Notes under the pieces: model-generated
What the model was told of the DNA's origin: nothing
Database searches by the model: none
Seen by the model: only the letters and a program-made list of their open reading frames with translations
In this document: in pieces, positions 53,616 through 64,000 of the stretch
Layout of the letters: each line of letters opens with the position of its first letter
Numbering within the stretch: position 1 is the first letter of the stretch
Source of the DNA: Saposhnikovia divaricata
Lineage: Eukaryota > Streptophyta > Magnoliopsida > Apiales > Apiaceae
DNA: 64,000 nucleotides
NCBI GenBank assembly: GCA_036435485.1
Contig: CM071598.1
Span: 174,540,148-174,604,147, forward strand
Direction: 5' to 3'
Position numbers and translations under genes: made by a program

Positions 53616-53628
53616 AAGTTTGGGGGTG
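53616..53628 (+). other. Polypurine tract of the Athila-like element
   Basis: AAGTTTGGGGGTG lies directly before the 3' LTR start at 53629, the expected place for plus-strand priming. It is the fourth copy of a motif that also occurs at 52208, 52379 and 52819. Confidence 0.75.
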
Positions 53629-55160
53629 TGATAAGTGGATTTCATATCCACTTGGAACGCTTCATTTCGTCTTAAATTGTTGTCTTGACCTCAAGTTTGT
53701 CGTGTTTTTAATGTGTTTTCATCTAGTTATGCAGGTTTGTGAAACATCAGCTAGGGTTGGTGATTTCCATTGAGCTTGGATGGGATTTTGAGCTTGGAAT
53801 GAAGAATGGAGTCTTTACATACGATACTAAGAAGATTTTTAGTCAAGGAGTTGAAGAATGGCAATTCACGAAGAAGGAACGGGAGAAAACGGAGTTAAAA
53901 TGAAGAAAAAGCACAGAAATCAGTTTTCGACAGAATGTTTGGGCGCAGGAGCGCGTGCTGGGCGCAGGAGCGTGCAGGAGGGCTGAAGTTGGGGGTAGGA
54001 GCGCGCAGATTGGGGCAGGAGCCCGTAGAACATCCTGAAATTCTCCTACTTTGATTCTAATTGGTATTTTTGGTAGTTTCTTCCTAGAAAATACTCCTGG
54101 GGCCTATATAAACACGTTCTATCCTCTTTGAACGTACAACCAACACCCTACATAACATAGAGAGAGAGAGAGAGAGAGCCGAGAGACGGAGATTCAGACT
54201 TGGAGAAGGATTCCCAACGCTCGTGATAAGCAACGGAGATCTAGATCTACTTTTGTTTTCTTCTAGGCGATACTCTTGGATGTTTTTGGGATTTGTTTTT
54301 TTCACTATATTACTCTAGCATTATTATTATTATTCAAACCTTGTTTTACATCATATTATCTCTAGATCCCATGATGACGAGCCGTTCGATTATGAACAAA
54401 TCGTTGTCATGGGATTCTAACGGATTTATTTACGGAGTTTAGTAGTTTGATTGTTTTAAAGATTTGTGTGTGATGAATTATTGATATCCTCGTATGGTTG
54501 TGCTTATTCTTCTTGGATGCGTAGCTAACATCTAAGTTGTATTGTTAATCTCTATTGAAGCGACAGTGGATATAGAGATTTAGAACTTGCCATGCTAGCA
54601 TAGGATTATGTATGCTTTGACATCATGATTTGTAACGTAATTTGAACTATCTTATGCTGCCCTATGTGATCTCTATGGATAACTTGTGCTTCAACCGTTA
54701 TGTTTTCAAATCTTATAGACATATAGGGTCTAAACATAATTGGTGTCTACCCATCTTCTATATCGTTTGTGGATGTATGAGTAGTATGGTATTCGTATAC
54801 TGACAGGTAGCCTATACTTGTTTCGTGTTGTCCGATCAGATATCATAACCATCATATACTTTGATTAAAGGCATCAACTCTAAGCGAAGTATTTAATGAA
54901 GTTAGGATCCCATGTTTATTCTCTCATAAGTAAATCGGTTTTAAGCCACGATAATTAATTAGATCTAATTAGTGTTAATTTGCTTCTTAGTTAATTTAGA
55001 TAATTAAAACTCAAAATTGATACTTGTCTTAGCAGTGAATCGAAATCATACATTGGTGCATAGGTGCATATTTTGTTATAAACTAGTCTTTGTGGGAACG
55101 AACTCAACTTTATTCTATATTACTTGTGACCACGTACGCTTGCGTGATTTAGTGCGAACA
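53629..55160 (+). repeat. 3' LTR of the Athila-like element
   Basis: 1532 bp, starting TGATAAGTGGATTTC and ending GTGCGAACA. It aligns along its full length to 47601-49126 and is followed at once by the GTTCC target duplication. Confidence 0.93.
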
Positions 55161-55171
55161 GTTCCAACATT

Positions 55172-55186
55172 TGGCGCCGTCTGTGG
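55172..55186 (+). other. Primer binding site of the plus-strand Tat element
   Basis: TGGCGCCGTCTGTGG follows the last LTR bases (AACA at 55166-55169) after two bases, as expected for a minus-strand primer site. The matching tRNA was not identified with certainty. Confidence 0.7.
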
Positions 55187-55233
55187 AAACGTAGAAATAC
55201 GTTTGTGTTGTGAATTAAAATCTACCAACAGTT

Positions 55234-56575
55234 ATGACAAGCAAAGAGATGCCTGAAAATGAGAACTATACCCTGATCGGAGGTACTCGTCCTCCTCCTG
55301 TCACTCCGAGGATATTGAACTATGAAGAAGAGGGGCCTATTCCGACCCTCGAGGAACAAAAGCAGATGTTATTGAAATGGAGGGAGGACCAGAAGGCCAA
55401 AAGTAAGGAGAAGGCTAAGGAGAAGGAAAGGAACAACAAAGATGTGGAGAGATTGGCTAAGCAAAGAGAGGTTGATCGGCTAAGACTACAATCCTTAAAG
55501 CTCTAAAGAGAAGAAATTGAACTCCAGAAGAAAGTGCTCCGTGAAGCCCTGGAGAATGAAGCCCCGAAATCTAAAACCCGGAGGGAGGAAAGGGGCAGAG
55601 ACGATCAAGATGAGTATTCTGACTCTAAATCGTACTCACATCGATCTCGGTCAAAGGTGGTTTCTACCTCTAATTTGGAGGAGGAAGATCTGCACACGAG
55701 AGATAAAATCAAGAGGATAGAGAAATATATGTTCGGGGAAAGGAAGGTCAGCCACGAGCCTGTGGTGACCGAAGATGTTGAGCAGTACCGACCGCCCCCT
55801 GGAAGACAATTCCCGAGGATGCACGAGTTCAACGGGAAGGGTGATCCCGAAGACCACTGTGAGAAATACAAACACTATGACATCATGCTGTGTAAGATGT
55901 TTAAGACCTACCTGAAGGGGCCGACGTCCATGTGGTATCGTTCACTGAGGCCCAGGTCGATCGGTTCGTGCGAACAGATCAAGAGGAAGTTCTTGAGGCA
56001 CTACTCTCATTTGTGCCGAAGAGAGAAAGATACGGAGGCCTTGATCCACTGCAGACAAAGGCTGAACGAAGAACTTGGAGATTACTTGGCAAGGTTCAAG
56101 GAGGAGGCTAGGATGGTGATTAATCTTGATAAGGTGAAAGCAGCCGGTTTCCTTACCACCGGACTCGACCCCATAAAAGGTAAAAAAACTCTGATCTTCT
56201 CTTTATGATATGCCTCCAAAATCTTTAAATGATATATACTTGAGGGGGGAGGCTATTAAAAGGAAAATGGAGTCTATTGGGGGATACAAGGAAGGTAGAA
56301 AGAATAATTCTAACAGAGATGATTGAAGGGACGATCGAAGGGGTCGTGGAGATAGCACAGTGTTTACACCTTTGAAAACTTCTATCTCGAAGATTCTCCA
56401 TGAGATTAAGGGTAAGCTTGGGTTTGTTCGACCGGCCAGGCTGAAGACCCCTGAACACAAAAGGAATGAGAACAAATACTGTGACTACCATCGGGATAAG
56501 GGTCACAATACTGACGAGTGCTACCACTTAAAGAAGTTGATTGAAAAGATGATTAAAGATGGAGATTTAACATAG
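55234..56575 (+). pseudogene. Tat-type gag remnant
   Basis: The ATG at 55234 (MTSKEMPENENYTL) opens a charged N-terminal coiled region. A TAA at 55504 interrupts it, and the same frame then continues to 56208. The gag core lies around 55780-56190 (MHEFNGKGDPEDHCEKYKHY, SFRQRL-like RQRLNEELGDYLARFKEE). After frame changes a zinc-knuckle-like segment CDYHRDKGHNTDEC appears at 56478-56520. Stops at 55504, 56206 and 56573 and the frame breaks make it non-functional. Confidence 0.82.
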
Positions 56576-56844
56576 TTTGTTGGAGACTTAAGAGACAAAC
56601 TTGATAAAAAGAGAAAAATAAAGGAGGTTAAGGATCAAAGAAGTATAGGGGCAAAGTAAGGACGATATCTGGGGAAACGATTTTGGATCGGGATAGCAAG
56701 ACCGCCCGAAAGAAATATGCTAGACAGGTTTAAAATTTGTATCAGTCCAGCTCGGCGAAGCAGCCATTGCCCATTTCTTTCATTGAAGATGACTATGAGG
56801 ATGTAATTTGCCTGCACGAAGACCCACTTGTTATTAACCCAGTA

Positions 56845-59800
56845 ATTGGGGAAAACAAGATTTGGAGAGTGTTGGTGGATGAAGGAAGTTCGGTAAATAT
56901 TCTGTATCATCGGACTTATTGTAAGATGAATGTGGGAGGCGAGCAACTGGAGTAATGCCACGAGGCACCTTTATCTGGATTCGGTAATCAGCCCATGCCG
57001 ATCGAAAGAACCATCTCTTTATCTGTGTTATTGGGAAAAGCACCATATACGGTGGCGAAGGAAGCTAAGTTTTATGTGGTTCGGGTAGAGAGCCCGTACA
57101 ACGGAATTCTGGGAAGGCCAGCTTTGTCTCTGTTCCAGGTTGTATCTTCCATTCCTCATTTAAAGTTCCCTACTGAACATGGGGTGAAAGAAATGAAAGG
57201 CTACTAGAAGGCCGCCCAAATAATCATGTTGGAGGATTGGGAAAAAGATAAGGATGTGGAGATTGCCGAAGCTGGCAAAAGAAAGAGAAATGAGAATGGG
57301 GCTGAGGGCAGCCATCAACTATTGAACATTGAGTTAGAGAAGTTTGGGGCTGATCTGTCTAGCCCGATTGCCGAACCAGCTGCAGAGATCGAAGAAGTTG
57401 AATTATTTGTAGGTTAATTAGGAAAAATGATCCAGATAGGCAAGGATATGGAGTCTAAGTTGAAGGAAAAAGTCATAAAAGTGGTTAGGCAGTACCATGA
57501 TGTGTTTGCTTGGGTACCCGAAGTTATGCCAGGATTGGATCCGTCAGTTACCAAACATTGTCTTAACGTAAAAGCTGATGCTCTACCTGTGAAGCAAAAG
57601 AAGAGAAACTTCACTTAGAAAGGCAGAAGGTCATTCTGGCCGCAGTAGAGAAGTTGCTAGAGGCAAAATTCATTGAAGAGATTGACTATCCTAACTGGCT
57701 GGCGAACGTGGTTGTGGTCAAGAAATCGAACAACAAATGGAGAATGTGTGTAGATTAAACTGACTTGAATAAGAACTGTCCGAAGGACCACTACCAATTA
57801 CCGAACATCGACCAGCTGATAGATGCTACTTCGGGGCATAAAATACTCAGCTTTCTGGATGCTTTCTCAGGATACCATCAGATAGCCATTAATGCCGAGG
57901 ATATTCCTAAGACATCATTCATCACCCCAAATGGAACGTATGGATACATCAAAATGCTCTTTGGGTTGAAGAATGCAGGGGCAACTTTTCAGAAAATGAT
58001 AAACAAAGTCTTCAAGACACAAATAGGCCAAAATATGGAATGTTACATGGATAATATGATCGTTAAGTCCCTCTTCAGGGATAATGCCAAAGACTTGAGG
58101 GAGTGTTTTGAAACACTTAGGAGAAATAACAAGAGAATTAACCCGAATAAGTGCACGTTCGAAGTAAGCAGCGGAAAGTTTCTGGGATACATGGTCAACG
58201 CTAGAGGGATTGAGGCGAAGCCAGAAAAAATCAAGGCCGTAATCGATATGGAAGCACCAAAGATGATTAGGGACATCCAGAAGCTGACCGAACGGTTAGT
58301 AGCCCTGAGGAGGTTCATTTCCAGGTCAATAGAGAAAGCATTACCATTTTTTGAGGTACTTCAGGGGTCAAAGAATTTCGAATGGGGACCGAACTACCAA
58401 AAGACATTTGAGGAGGTTAAAGAGTACTTAGTAAAAGCCCCACTCCTAATGAGACCTGACCCGAAGGAGACATTGCAGCTATACTTAGCTATGAACGATC
58501 GAACATCGGGATTAGTATTAGTCAAAGAGCACTAAGGGAACCAGCATCCGGTCTTTTATGTATCCCACATGCTCAAGGATGCCAAAACCAGATATCCGAA
58601 CGCAGAGAAGTTCGCCTATGGGTTGGTATTGGCCGCTAGAAAATTGAGGCACTATTTCCAGGGAAGGACAATTAAAGTGATAATAGACCAACCTTTGAAG
58701 AAAATATTACAAAGACCAGAAGCATCGGGAAGAGTGGTAGCTTGGGCGATCGAACTGGGGAGTATGATTTGGAGTATACACCAAGTACTTCGATCAAAGC
58801 ACAAGCTCTAGCAGATTTTATGGTGGAATGTTCTTTCTCGGGGCCGAAAGATCTAACCCCCAAAGAGCAACTGCTTCGGTCACCAGGAAAATAGAAATTG
58901 TTTGTGGATGGTTCGGTCGCTGGGGATAAATGTGGAGCGGGCTTAATACTGACAAGTCCGGAAAGTTTCGAAATATGTCAAGCTATCTGGTTCACATTTC
59001 CTTTGACAAACAATGAAGTAGAGTATGAAGCTCTACTGGTAGGATTGGACTTAGCACGAAGCTTGGAAGTCAAAAATTTAAGGGCTTTAAGTGACTCAAT
59101 GCTAGTTGTCAAGCAGTTCACGGGGGAGTATGGGCAAAAGGACCCCCGAACGAAAGCATACGCCCAAAAGGTGCGTGAAAACACCCAGTTCTTTGAAACA
59201 TTTTAGTTAAGTCAGGTGGCAAGAGAAGACAACAACCACGCTGATGCCCTGTCCAGCCTAGCTTCGGTAGAGATCCAAAGCCTCACAAGGTCAATATATC
59301 TGACCGAAGTAAAGACGCCTTCGATAGACAAAAAGCAAGGCATGGAAATCCATCAAGTGGTTAATTGGATGACCCCGATCAGGACATTTCTAGATAAAGG
59401 AACTTTGCCACTAGACCGAAAAGAGGCTCAGAAGGTGTGACATCGGTCGGCAAGCTATACTTTGGTCGGGGGCCGTATGTTCAGAAGATCAGTAACTCAA
59501 CCACTTCTCCGATGCTTGGACCCCGAAGAACAACAGTTGGCCCTTGAAACGGTCCATGAAAGGATCTATGGAGAACACCTAGTAGGAAGATCCTTGGCCT
59601 TCAAGATCCTTAGGCAGGAGGTTTTCTGGCCGAAATAAAGGAAGATGCAGCTGAATATGCCAAAAAGTGCAAGCAATGCCAGCTATTTAGCACGATACCG
59701 AAGCAAGCCCCCGAAACAATGTCTTCAGTCCTTAGCCCAATACCCTTCGCCATGTGGGCTGTAGACATTGTGAGGATCATACCCAATAGCACCAAGCAAG

Positions 59801-60592
59801 CCAAGTATTACATCGTGGCGATCGACTACATGACCAAATGGGTAGAAGCCAGACCTCTTTCAGCCATCACCGAAGAAGCGGCAAAAAAGTTCATGTTAGA
59901 GCAGGTGATTTTGGGATTTGGCATCCCAATGGTATGTGTATCAGACAATGGGACTCAATTTATCGGCAACAAGTTCAGAAAATTATTAGATCGGAATTCA
60001 ACAGAAGTTCAGCTCAGTCGAACACCCTCAAGGAAATGGGGCGATCGAAGCAGCAAATAAGATCATTTTTGATGGAATCAAGAAGCGGCTGGGAGAAGCT
60101 AAGGGACTCTGGGCCGAGGAATTACCTTGGGTCCTGTGGGCATACCGAACAACAGCAAGGTCATTAACGGGGGAAACACCTTTCAGGCTGGCTTTCGACA
60201 CTGACGCCCTTCTACCAGTCGAAGTCGGGCTGGATTCTTACCGAACCCAAGTATTCAATGTGGAAACCACCGAACTTGGACTTCGCACCAATGTGGATTT
60301 ACTTGAAAAAGAAAGAGAGGCTGCTCACCAGAGGAATGTCAGGTATCAACTTTAGGCAACTGAATACTATGATTCAAGAGTAAAGAAGAGATCTTTCCAA
60401 CTTGGAGACCAAGTGCTTCGGGAACTGGCTACTTCAATGCCAACCAATCAAGGCAAACTTATGCCCAACTGGAAAGGCCCCTACATTATGATAGAAGTGG
60501 TTCAACTGGGTACGTATAAACTGGCTCATTCGGATGGAAGCCCCATCAGAAACATATGGCATGCAGCTCGCCTTTGCCGTTTCTACCAGTAA
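56845..60592 (+). pseudogene. Tat-type pol remnant (PR, RT, RNase H, aRNH, INT)
   Basis: Order and sequence follow the intact pol at 4070-7702. Protease LVDEGSSVNILYH (56872-56910) and ILGRPALSLFQ; reverse transcriptase at about 57770-58200; both RNase H domains; and integrase with WAVDIVRIIP and SDNGTQF, ending ARLCRFYQ-stop at 60590. The reverse transcriptase active site is YMDN instead of YVDD (58044-58055), which removes a catalytic Asp. At least nine stops (for example 57208, 57415, 57757, 58533, 58892, 59203, 59438, 59635 and 60353) and several frame changes, including one in integrase after 59985, break it. Several stops fit C-to-T or G-to-A changes of CAG and TGG codons. Confidence 0.88.
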
Positions 60593-60984
60593 GCTTACTA
60601 GATGCCTCTTTTCGGTCATTACCTCTTTTTAATTCAGTATTTTGTTTTATACAAGTTAATTTCAACTTCCCTAAGAAAGCATCAATCTGTATTGGTACAA
60701 TGTATGAACTACAATTATCTATGATTAATGAAAGATTGCTTGCTTCAACCATTTATCTACTAATAGCCAAAGTACATTTAACGACCATGTGATTTAAGTA
60801 CATTAGAACGGGCTTAATGGACCCATGTTTGGGGCCGACCGAATGAAACATGCGTCCTTTTACTCGTCTTTGTATTTAAGTTACTTTGACAAAATTAAGG
60901 CCGGGAGGAAACATTTTTTCCACCGACCGAATGGGACCTTAATCATTCAAAAACCCCTTAAATACTGGGGGACAGCTAGGTTAC
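60593..60984. other. Spacer downstream of Tat pol
   Basis: Non-coding spacer of the Tat element; ACCCATGTTTGGGGCCGACC (60821-60840) matches, in inverse orientation, the spacer near 3835-3855 in the other Tat copy. No gene. Confidence 0.65.
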
Positions 60985-61260
60985 GATCGAAAATGCACAA
61001 AAATGCTAGGCTAAGGCCGAAGATGCATTAAAATGGTAGTAATTATGCTAAGGTAAAAGAATGCCGAAGATGAATAAAAATAAAAGAAATTACGCCATGC
61101 CGAAAATGCGTAAAAATAAAGTAAATAATGCTAAGGCAATACGATGCCGAAGATGCACTAAATCAAGCAAATAATGCTAAGGTAGATTAACAAAGCTGAA
61201 TAAATTGAAGCCCGAAGGCATGAATATTAAAAGCCCGAAGGTGGAGTTAAATATTACAAG
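60985..61260. repeat. Short tandem repeats of the plus-strand Tat element
   Basis: Several units built on 'gccgaagatgca...aatgctaaggca' and 'aagcccgaaggc', which are the inverse counterparts of the repeats at 3240-3600. Confidence 0.7.
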
Positions 61261-61311
61261 GTGCATAACAAAAGTTTAAACCCAAAGGCAGCAAATACAA
61301 GGATATATAAT

Positions 61312-61759
61312 CTAACAAAGCTTCATCTTCCCCGGAGGACACGACTACAGGCTCATCATCCTCCTCTCGATCGACGGGGTCTGGCATATCTTCATCCAAC
61401 AGCACGTATGGTCGAGGCCAGCGGAGTGAGCTTTCTTGATGGCATCGTCATAGCCCATCTAATAAACCCGGTCTTCAGTATTGTTCAGAAGCTTCTTACT
61501 CTTCCGAACCTCTATCCGGGAGGCCTTCAGCTGTTTATTCCTTCGTGAGACATGAGCCTTAAGCTTGTCCAACTCCAGCTTCAGCAGGTCCCTCTCAGTC
61601 ATCAGAACGGTTGCCTGACCGGTAACCCTCTCCAGTTCAATAGCTGAAGTCCAGAGGTCTTCTTCGGCCTTGACCGCCCTGGTCTCCAGCTCAGCGACTT
61701 CCTTCAATTTGGCCTGCAAGCCCTCCATCCTGTCGGTCACGATGGTGGCCCAGAGAACA
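61312..61759 (-). pseudogene. aORF exon 3 remnant of the plus-strand Tat element
   Basis: On the minus strand it encodes VTDRMEGLQAKLKEVAELET and, further on, VKAEEDLW, ERVTGQ and SRRNKQLKASR, colinear with aORF exon 3 at 2712-3206. A TAG replaces the Gln codon of the QMGYD motif, followed in frame by MGYDDAIKKAHSAGLDHT. The end SSGEDEALL-stop lies at 61312. The splice acceptor CAG of the intact copy appears mutated here. Upstream exons would lie beyond the Athila-like insertion at 61806, outside the window. Confidence 0.82.
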
Positions 61760-61805
61760 GCCAGAAATTATGCCAAGGCAAATGTCAAAATACCCGAAGG
61801 AATAA

Positions 61806-63289
61806 TGATAAGTGGATTTTATATCCACTTGGAGCGTTCCATATCGGCTTAAATTGATTGTCTTGAACTCATGTTTGTTGTAGTTTTGATGTATTTTGCT
61901 TAGTTGTGTAGAGTTGCAAGAATGTCGATTATAGTGGATGCTTCTATCGTGTTTGGAGGATTAATTGATTAAAATTCGGATTTTCCGGGAAGGTTGCGCA
62001 GTCTACACTGTTTTGGCCATATCTGGAGTTTTAGAAGTCCGTTTTCAGCGATCTTACAGCTCACGCGAAGATTGGGAGATTTTCTACAACTTGGGATAGA
62101 TAGCAGGTGCAGGGAGCGTGTAGTTAAAATTCGCGCACGTGTTCTTTGTGAAGCAAGGCTGGAAAGTTACTGTTTTGCCCTTTTTCTAATTCTAATTGTA
62201 TTTTGGGCAGGTTTTAGTACCTTAATCGAATTCTAATTGTAATAGAAGGTAATTTCTTGCTGGGAAAGAGATCTAGAGCCTATTTAAACATAACTTAGCA
62301 TTGTAATTAGGAATTATTATTATTGTATCATAGCTTAGATCTGCAAGGGAGAAAAGGAGAGAAGGATTCAACACTCGTGACAAGCAACGGATCTAGATCT
62401 ACTTCATCTTTTGTGTTACTCTGGATTCTAGATTTGTTTTCTTAACTCTTTGTTTATTAATATAATTACTTCTTTTATTCATATCTTGTTTTATATCATG
62501 TTTTCATCAAATCCCATGACGATGAACGGTTCAATTATGAGCTAATCGTTGTCATGGGATTCTAACGGAGTTATCTATGTAGCATAGTAGTTTGTAGGCC
62601 TTAAAAATTTATGTGTGGTGAATTCTTGATATCCTCGTATGGTTGTGTTTCATGTATTTAGAGGCGTCGCGAACATCTAATTTGTTAATCTCTTGCGAAA
62701 CGAGAGTGGATCTTGAGATTTAGAACTTGCCATGCTAGCATGGGATAGGTTGATGTTTTAACATCATGATTTGTGGCGTAAATAGAGATATTATGCTGCC
62801 CTATGTGATCTAAGTGGATAACTTGTGCTTAAACCTTTATGTTTTCAAATTCTATAGAGATATAGGGTCTAAACATATTTGGTGTCTACCCATCTTCTAT
62901 CTCTTTTGTGGATGCATGCGTAGTTTGGTATTAGTATACTGAGAGGTAGCTTTTAATTGTTTCATGTTGTCCGATCAGATATCAAAACCATCGCATGTAT
63001 TGATTAAAGGCTGCGACTCTAAGTGAAGTAGATAATGAAGTTAGGATCCCATGTTTTTATTATTATAAGAAATTCAGATTTAATTCTCATTAGTTAATTA
63101 GTTTTTACTTTGCATCTTAGTTTAATTTAGATAATTAAAACCCATATTTGTTAATTATCTTAGCAGTGAATTAAGATCATACATTGTTGAATAGGCACAT
63201 TAGCTGAAAAGAACTTAACCAGATCTCAGTGGAACGAACTTAATAGTATTACTTGTGACTACGTATACTTGCGTGATATTGTGTAAACA
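61806..63289 (+). repeat. 5' LTR of the second Athila-like element
   Basis: 1484 bp, TGATAAGTGGATTTTATATC at the start and GTGTAAACA at the end. It aligns with the other Athila LTRs in blocks, for example the CCCATGACGATGAACGGTTC region, but has diverged considerably in its first 500 bases. Confidence 0.85.
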
Positions 63290-63295
63290 AGTTTT

Positions 63296-63313
63296 TGGCA
63301 TCGCTGCCGGGGA
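63296..63313 (+). other. Primer binding site of the second Athila-like element
   Basis: TGGCATCGCTGCCGGGGA differs from the site at 49133 by two substitutions within GCGCC (now GCATC), compatible with C-to-T and G-to-A decay. Confidence 0.75.
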
Positions 63314-63428
63314 TCATTGGTGTTTAATTTAGTTTATGTACTTGTCATCAGTGGTCGTTAGCGTTCACTGACTCGGATTTCTTATTTAGTTTGTTTGTTT
63401 CGTGGTGTTTTCAGGTACTTGAACGTGT

Positions 63429-64000
63429 ATGCGAACACGTTTGCAAACTCGTAAACTGGCAGAAGAAGAACTTGCAGCAGTAAAAGAGATGGCAGACTTA
63501 CCAGTAGCAGTCAAGGCTTTGAAGGACTATTCGCAGCCAAAGATCAATGACATACAATCTAGTATTGTCAGGCCAGCTATTGCAGCGAACAACTTTGAGA
63601 TCAAGCCGAGCAGAATTCAGATGGTGCAGAATTTGGTTCAGTTTGGGGGTGCTTTGACAGAGGATCCTAACATGTACATCCGGGACTTTATCGAGATCTG
63701 CGACACTTTCAAATTTAATGGTGTATCGGAGGATGCTATCAAGTTGAGGCTTTTCCCATTCTCTTTAAGGGATAAGGCTAAGGGCTGGTTACACTCTCTA
63801 CCAGCTAGTTCCATTACTACATGGGAGGACCTTGCTCAAAATTTCTTTCTAAATTCTTCCCTATGGCGAAAACTGTAGCAATACGGAACCAGTTAACCCA
63901 ATTTCAACAGCAATCTGGCGAGTCTTTATGTGAGGCTTGGGAACGTTATAAGGAGATGCTTCGTAGGTGTCCACATCATGGGATGCCTGACTGGATGGTT
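63429..64000 (+). pseudogene. Athila-like gag with frameshift, partial
   Basis: The ATG at 63429 opens a gag closely similar to 49270 (KALKDYSQPKINDIQSSIV, GVSEDAIKLRLFPFSLRDKA). Near 63840 one base is missing compared with the other copy: the frame shifts and runs into a stop by 63878, while the correct gag sequence (KFFPMAKT, SGESLCEAWERYKEMLRRC, HHGMPDWMV) continues in another frame to the window end. It is broken but recent enough to be fully alignable. Confidence 0.85.

Larger units (their letters stand above)
47601..55160 (+). mobile_element. Athila-like Ty3/gypsy element, pol-deleted, nested in Tat LTR
   Basis: A complete insertion of 7560 bp with LTRs at 47601-49126 and 53629-55160, flanked by a perfect 5-bp duplication GTTCC (47596-47600 and 55161-55165). 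The primer site TGGCGCCGCTGCCGGGGA (49133-49150) is nearly the tRNA-Asp type used by Athila elements. It has gag and a protease relic. Reverse transcriptase, RNase H and integrase are absent: after an LPSHLRYV motif that normally precedes reverse transcriptase, the sequence jumps to the post-integrase segment with GGGAGGCAACCCACG (52090-52104). It is therefore non-autonomous. The 3' part is non-coding and carries repeated AAGTTTGGGGG motifs. Confidence 0.92.
47220..61805 (+). mobile_element. Tat-lineage Ty3/gypsy element, decayed, interrupted twice by Athila-like elements
   Basis: Sister of the element at 81-7695, on the plus strand. It consists of the 5' LTR (47220-47600 plus 55166-55169), primer site (55172-55186), gag (55234-56573), protease to integrase (56845-60592), short repeats and antisense aORF exon 3 (61312-61759). 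The first Athila-like element lies at 47601-55160, and the second starts at 61806, where the aORF intron is cut. The 3' half of the aORF region and the 3' LTR lie beyond the window or beyond the second insertion. Many stops and frameshifts show it is dead. The coordinates given include the first nested insertion. Confidence 0.88.
61806..64000 (+). mobile_element. Second Athila-like element (continues past window end)
   Basis: It has the same architecture as 47601-55160: LTR starting TGATAAGTGG (61806), primer site and gag. It is inserted in the aORF intron of the Tat element; AATAA at 61801-61805 is the probable left target duplication. Its 3' end is outside the window. It is a related but clearly different copy, so it represents an independent insertion. 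Confidence 0.87.

Overview
This is nuclear DNA from a flowering plant, almost certainly a eudicot. It is AT-rich and contains one very large, finely split housekeeping gene set among plant-type LTR retrotransposons (Tat and Athila lineages of Ty3/gypsy, plus a small Copia-like element), Helitrons, CACTA, hAT, Harbinger and MULE-type elements. The species cannot be named from the sequence alone.

Layout. (1) 81-7695: a 5'-truncated Tat-lineage retrotransposon on the minus strand with an open pol frame; a spliced antisense gene (aORF) lies on the plus strand between pol and the 3' LTR. (2) 8700-8970: a MITE with long terminal inverted repeats. (3) 9720-31118, minus strand: a complete MOR1/GEM1 gene (XMAP215/TOG-domain microtubule-associated protein). 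I resolved 53 coding exons whose phases all join, giving 6057 nt and 2018 residues; intron 11 holds a young non-autonomous Copia-like element with two LTRs I could not tell apart. (4) 31.5-42 kb: gene-poor, AT-rich DNA with a foldback MITE, a Helitron inserted in a TA microsatellite, a three-unit repeat with tRNA-like boxes, a hAT MITE, a dehydrin-like remnant and a Harbinger-like element. (5) 42.05-46.9 kb: a diverged copy of MOR1 sequence, split by a CACTA-type element carrying a chromomethylase fragment. That fragment is itself split by a second, clearly bounded CACTA element carrying pieces of MOR1, an MFS transporter and a plasma-membrane H+-ATPase. (6) 47220 to the window end: a plus-strand Tat element of the same family as (1), interrupted twice by Athila-like elements, at 47601-55160 (complete, with a 5-bp target duplication) and from 61806 past the window edge.

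The only apparently functional host gene is MOR1. The rest is layered transposon history. The most interesting parts are the nested gene-capturing CACTA elements beside one of their donor genes, and the antisense spliced gene of the Tat element.
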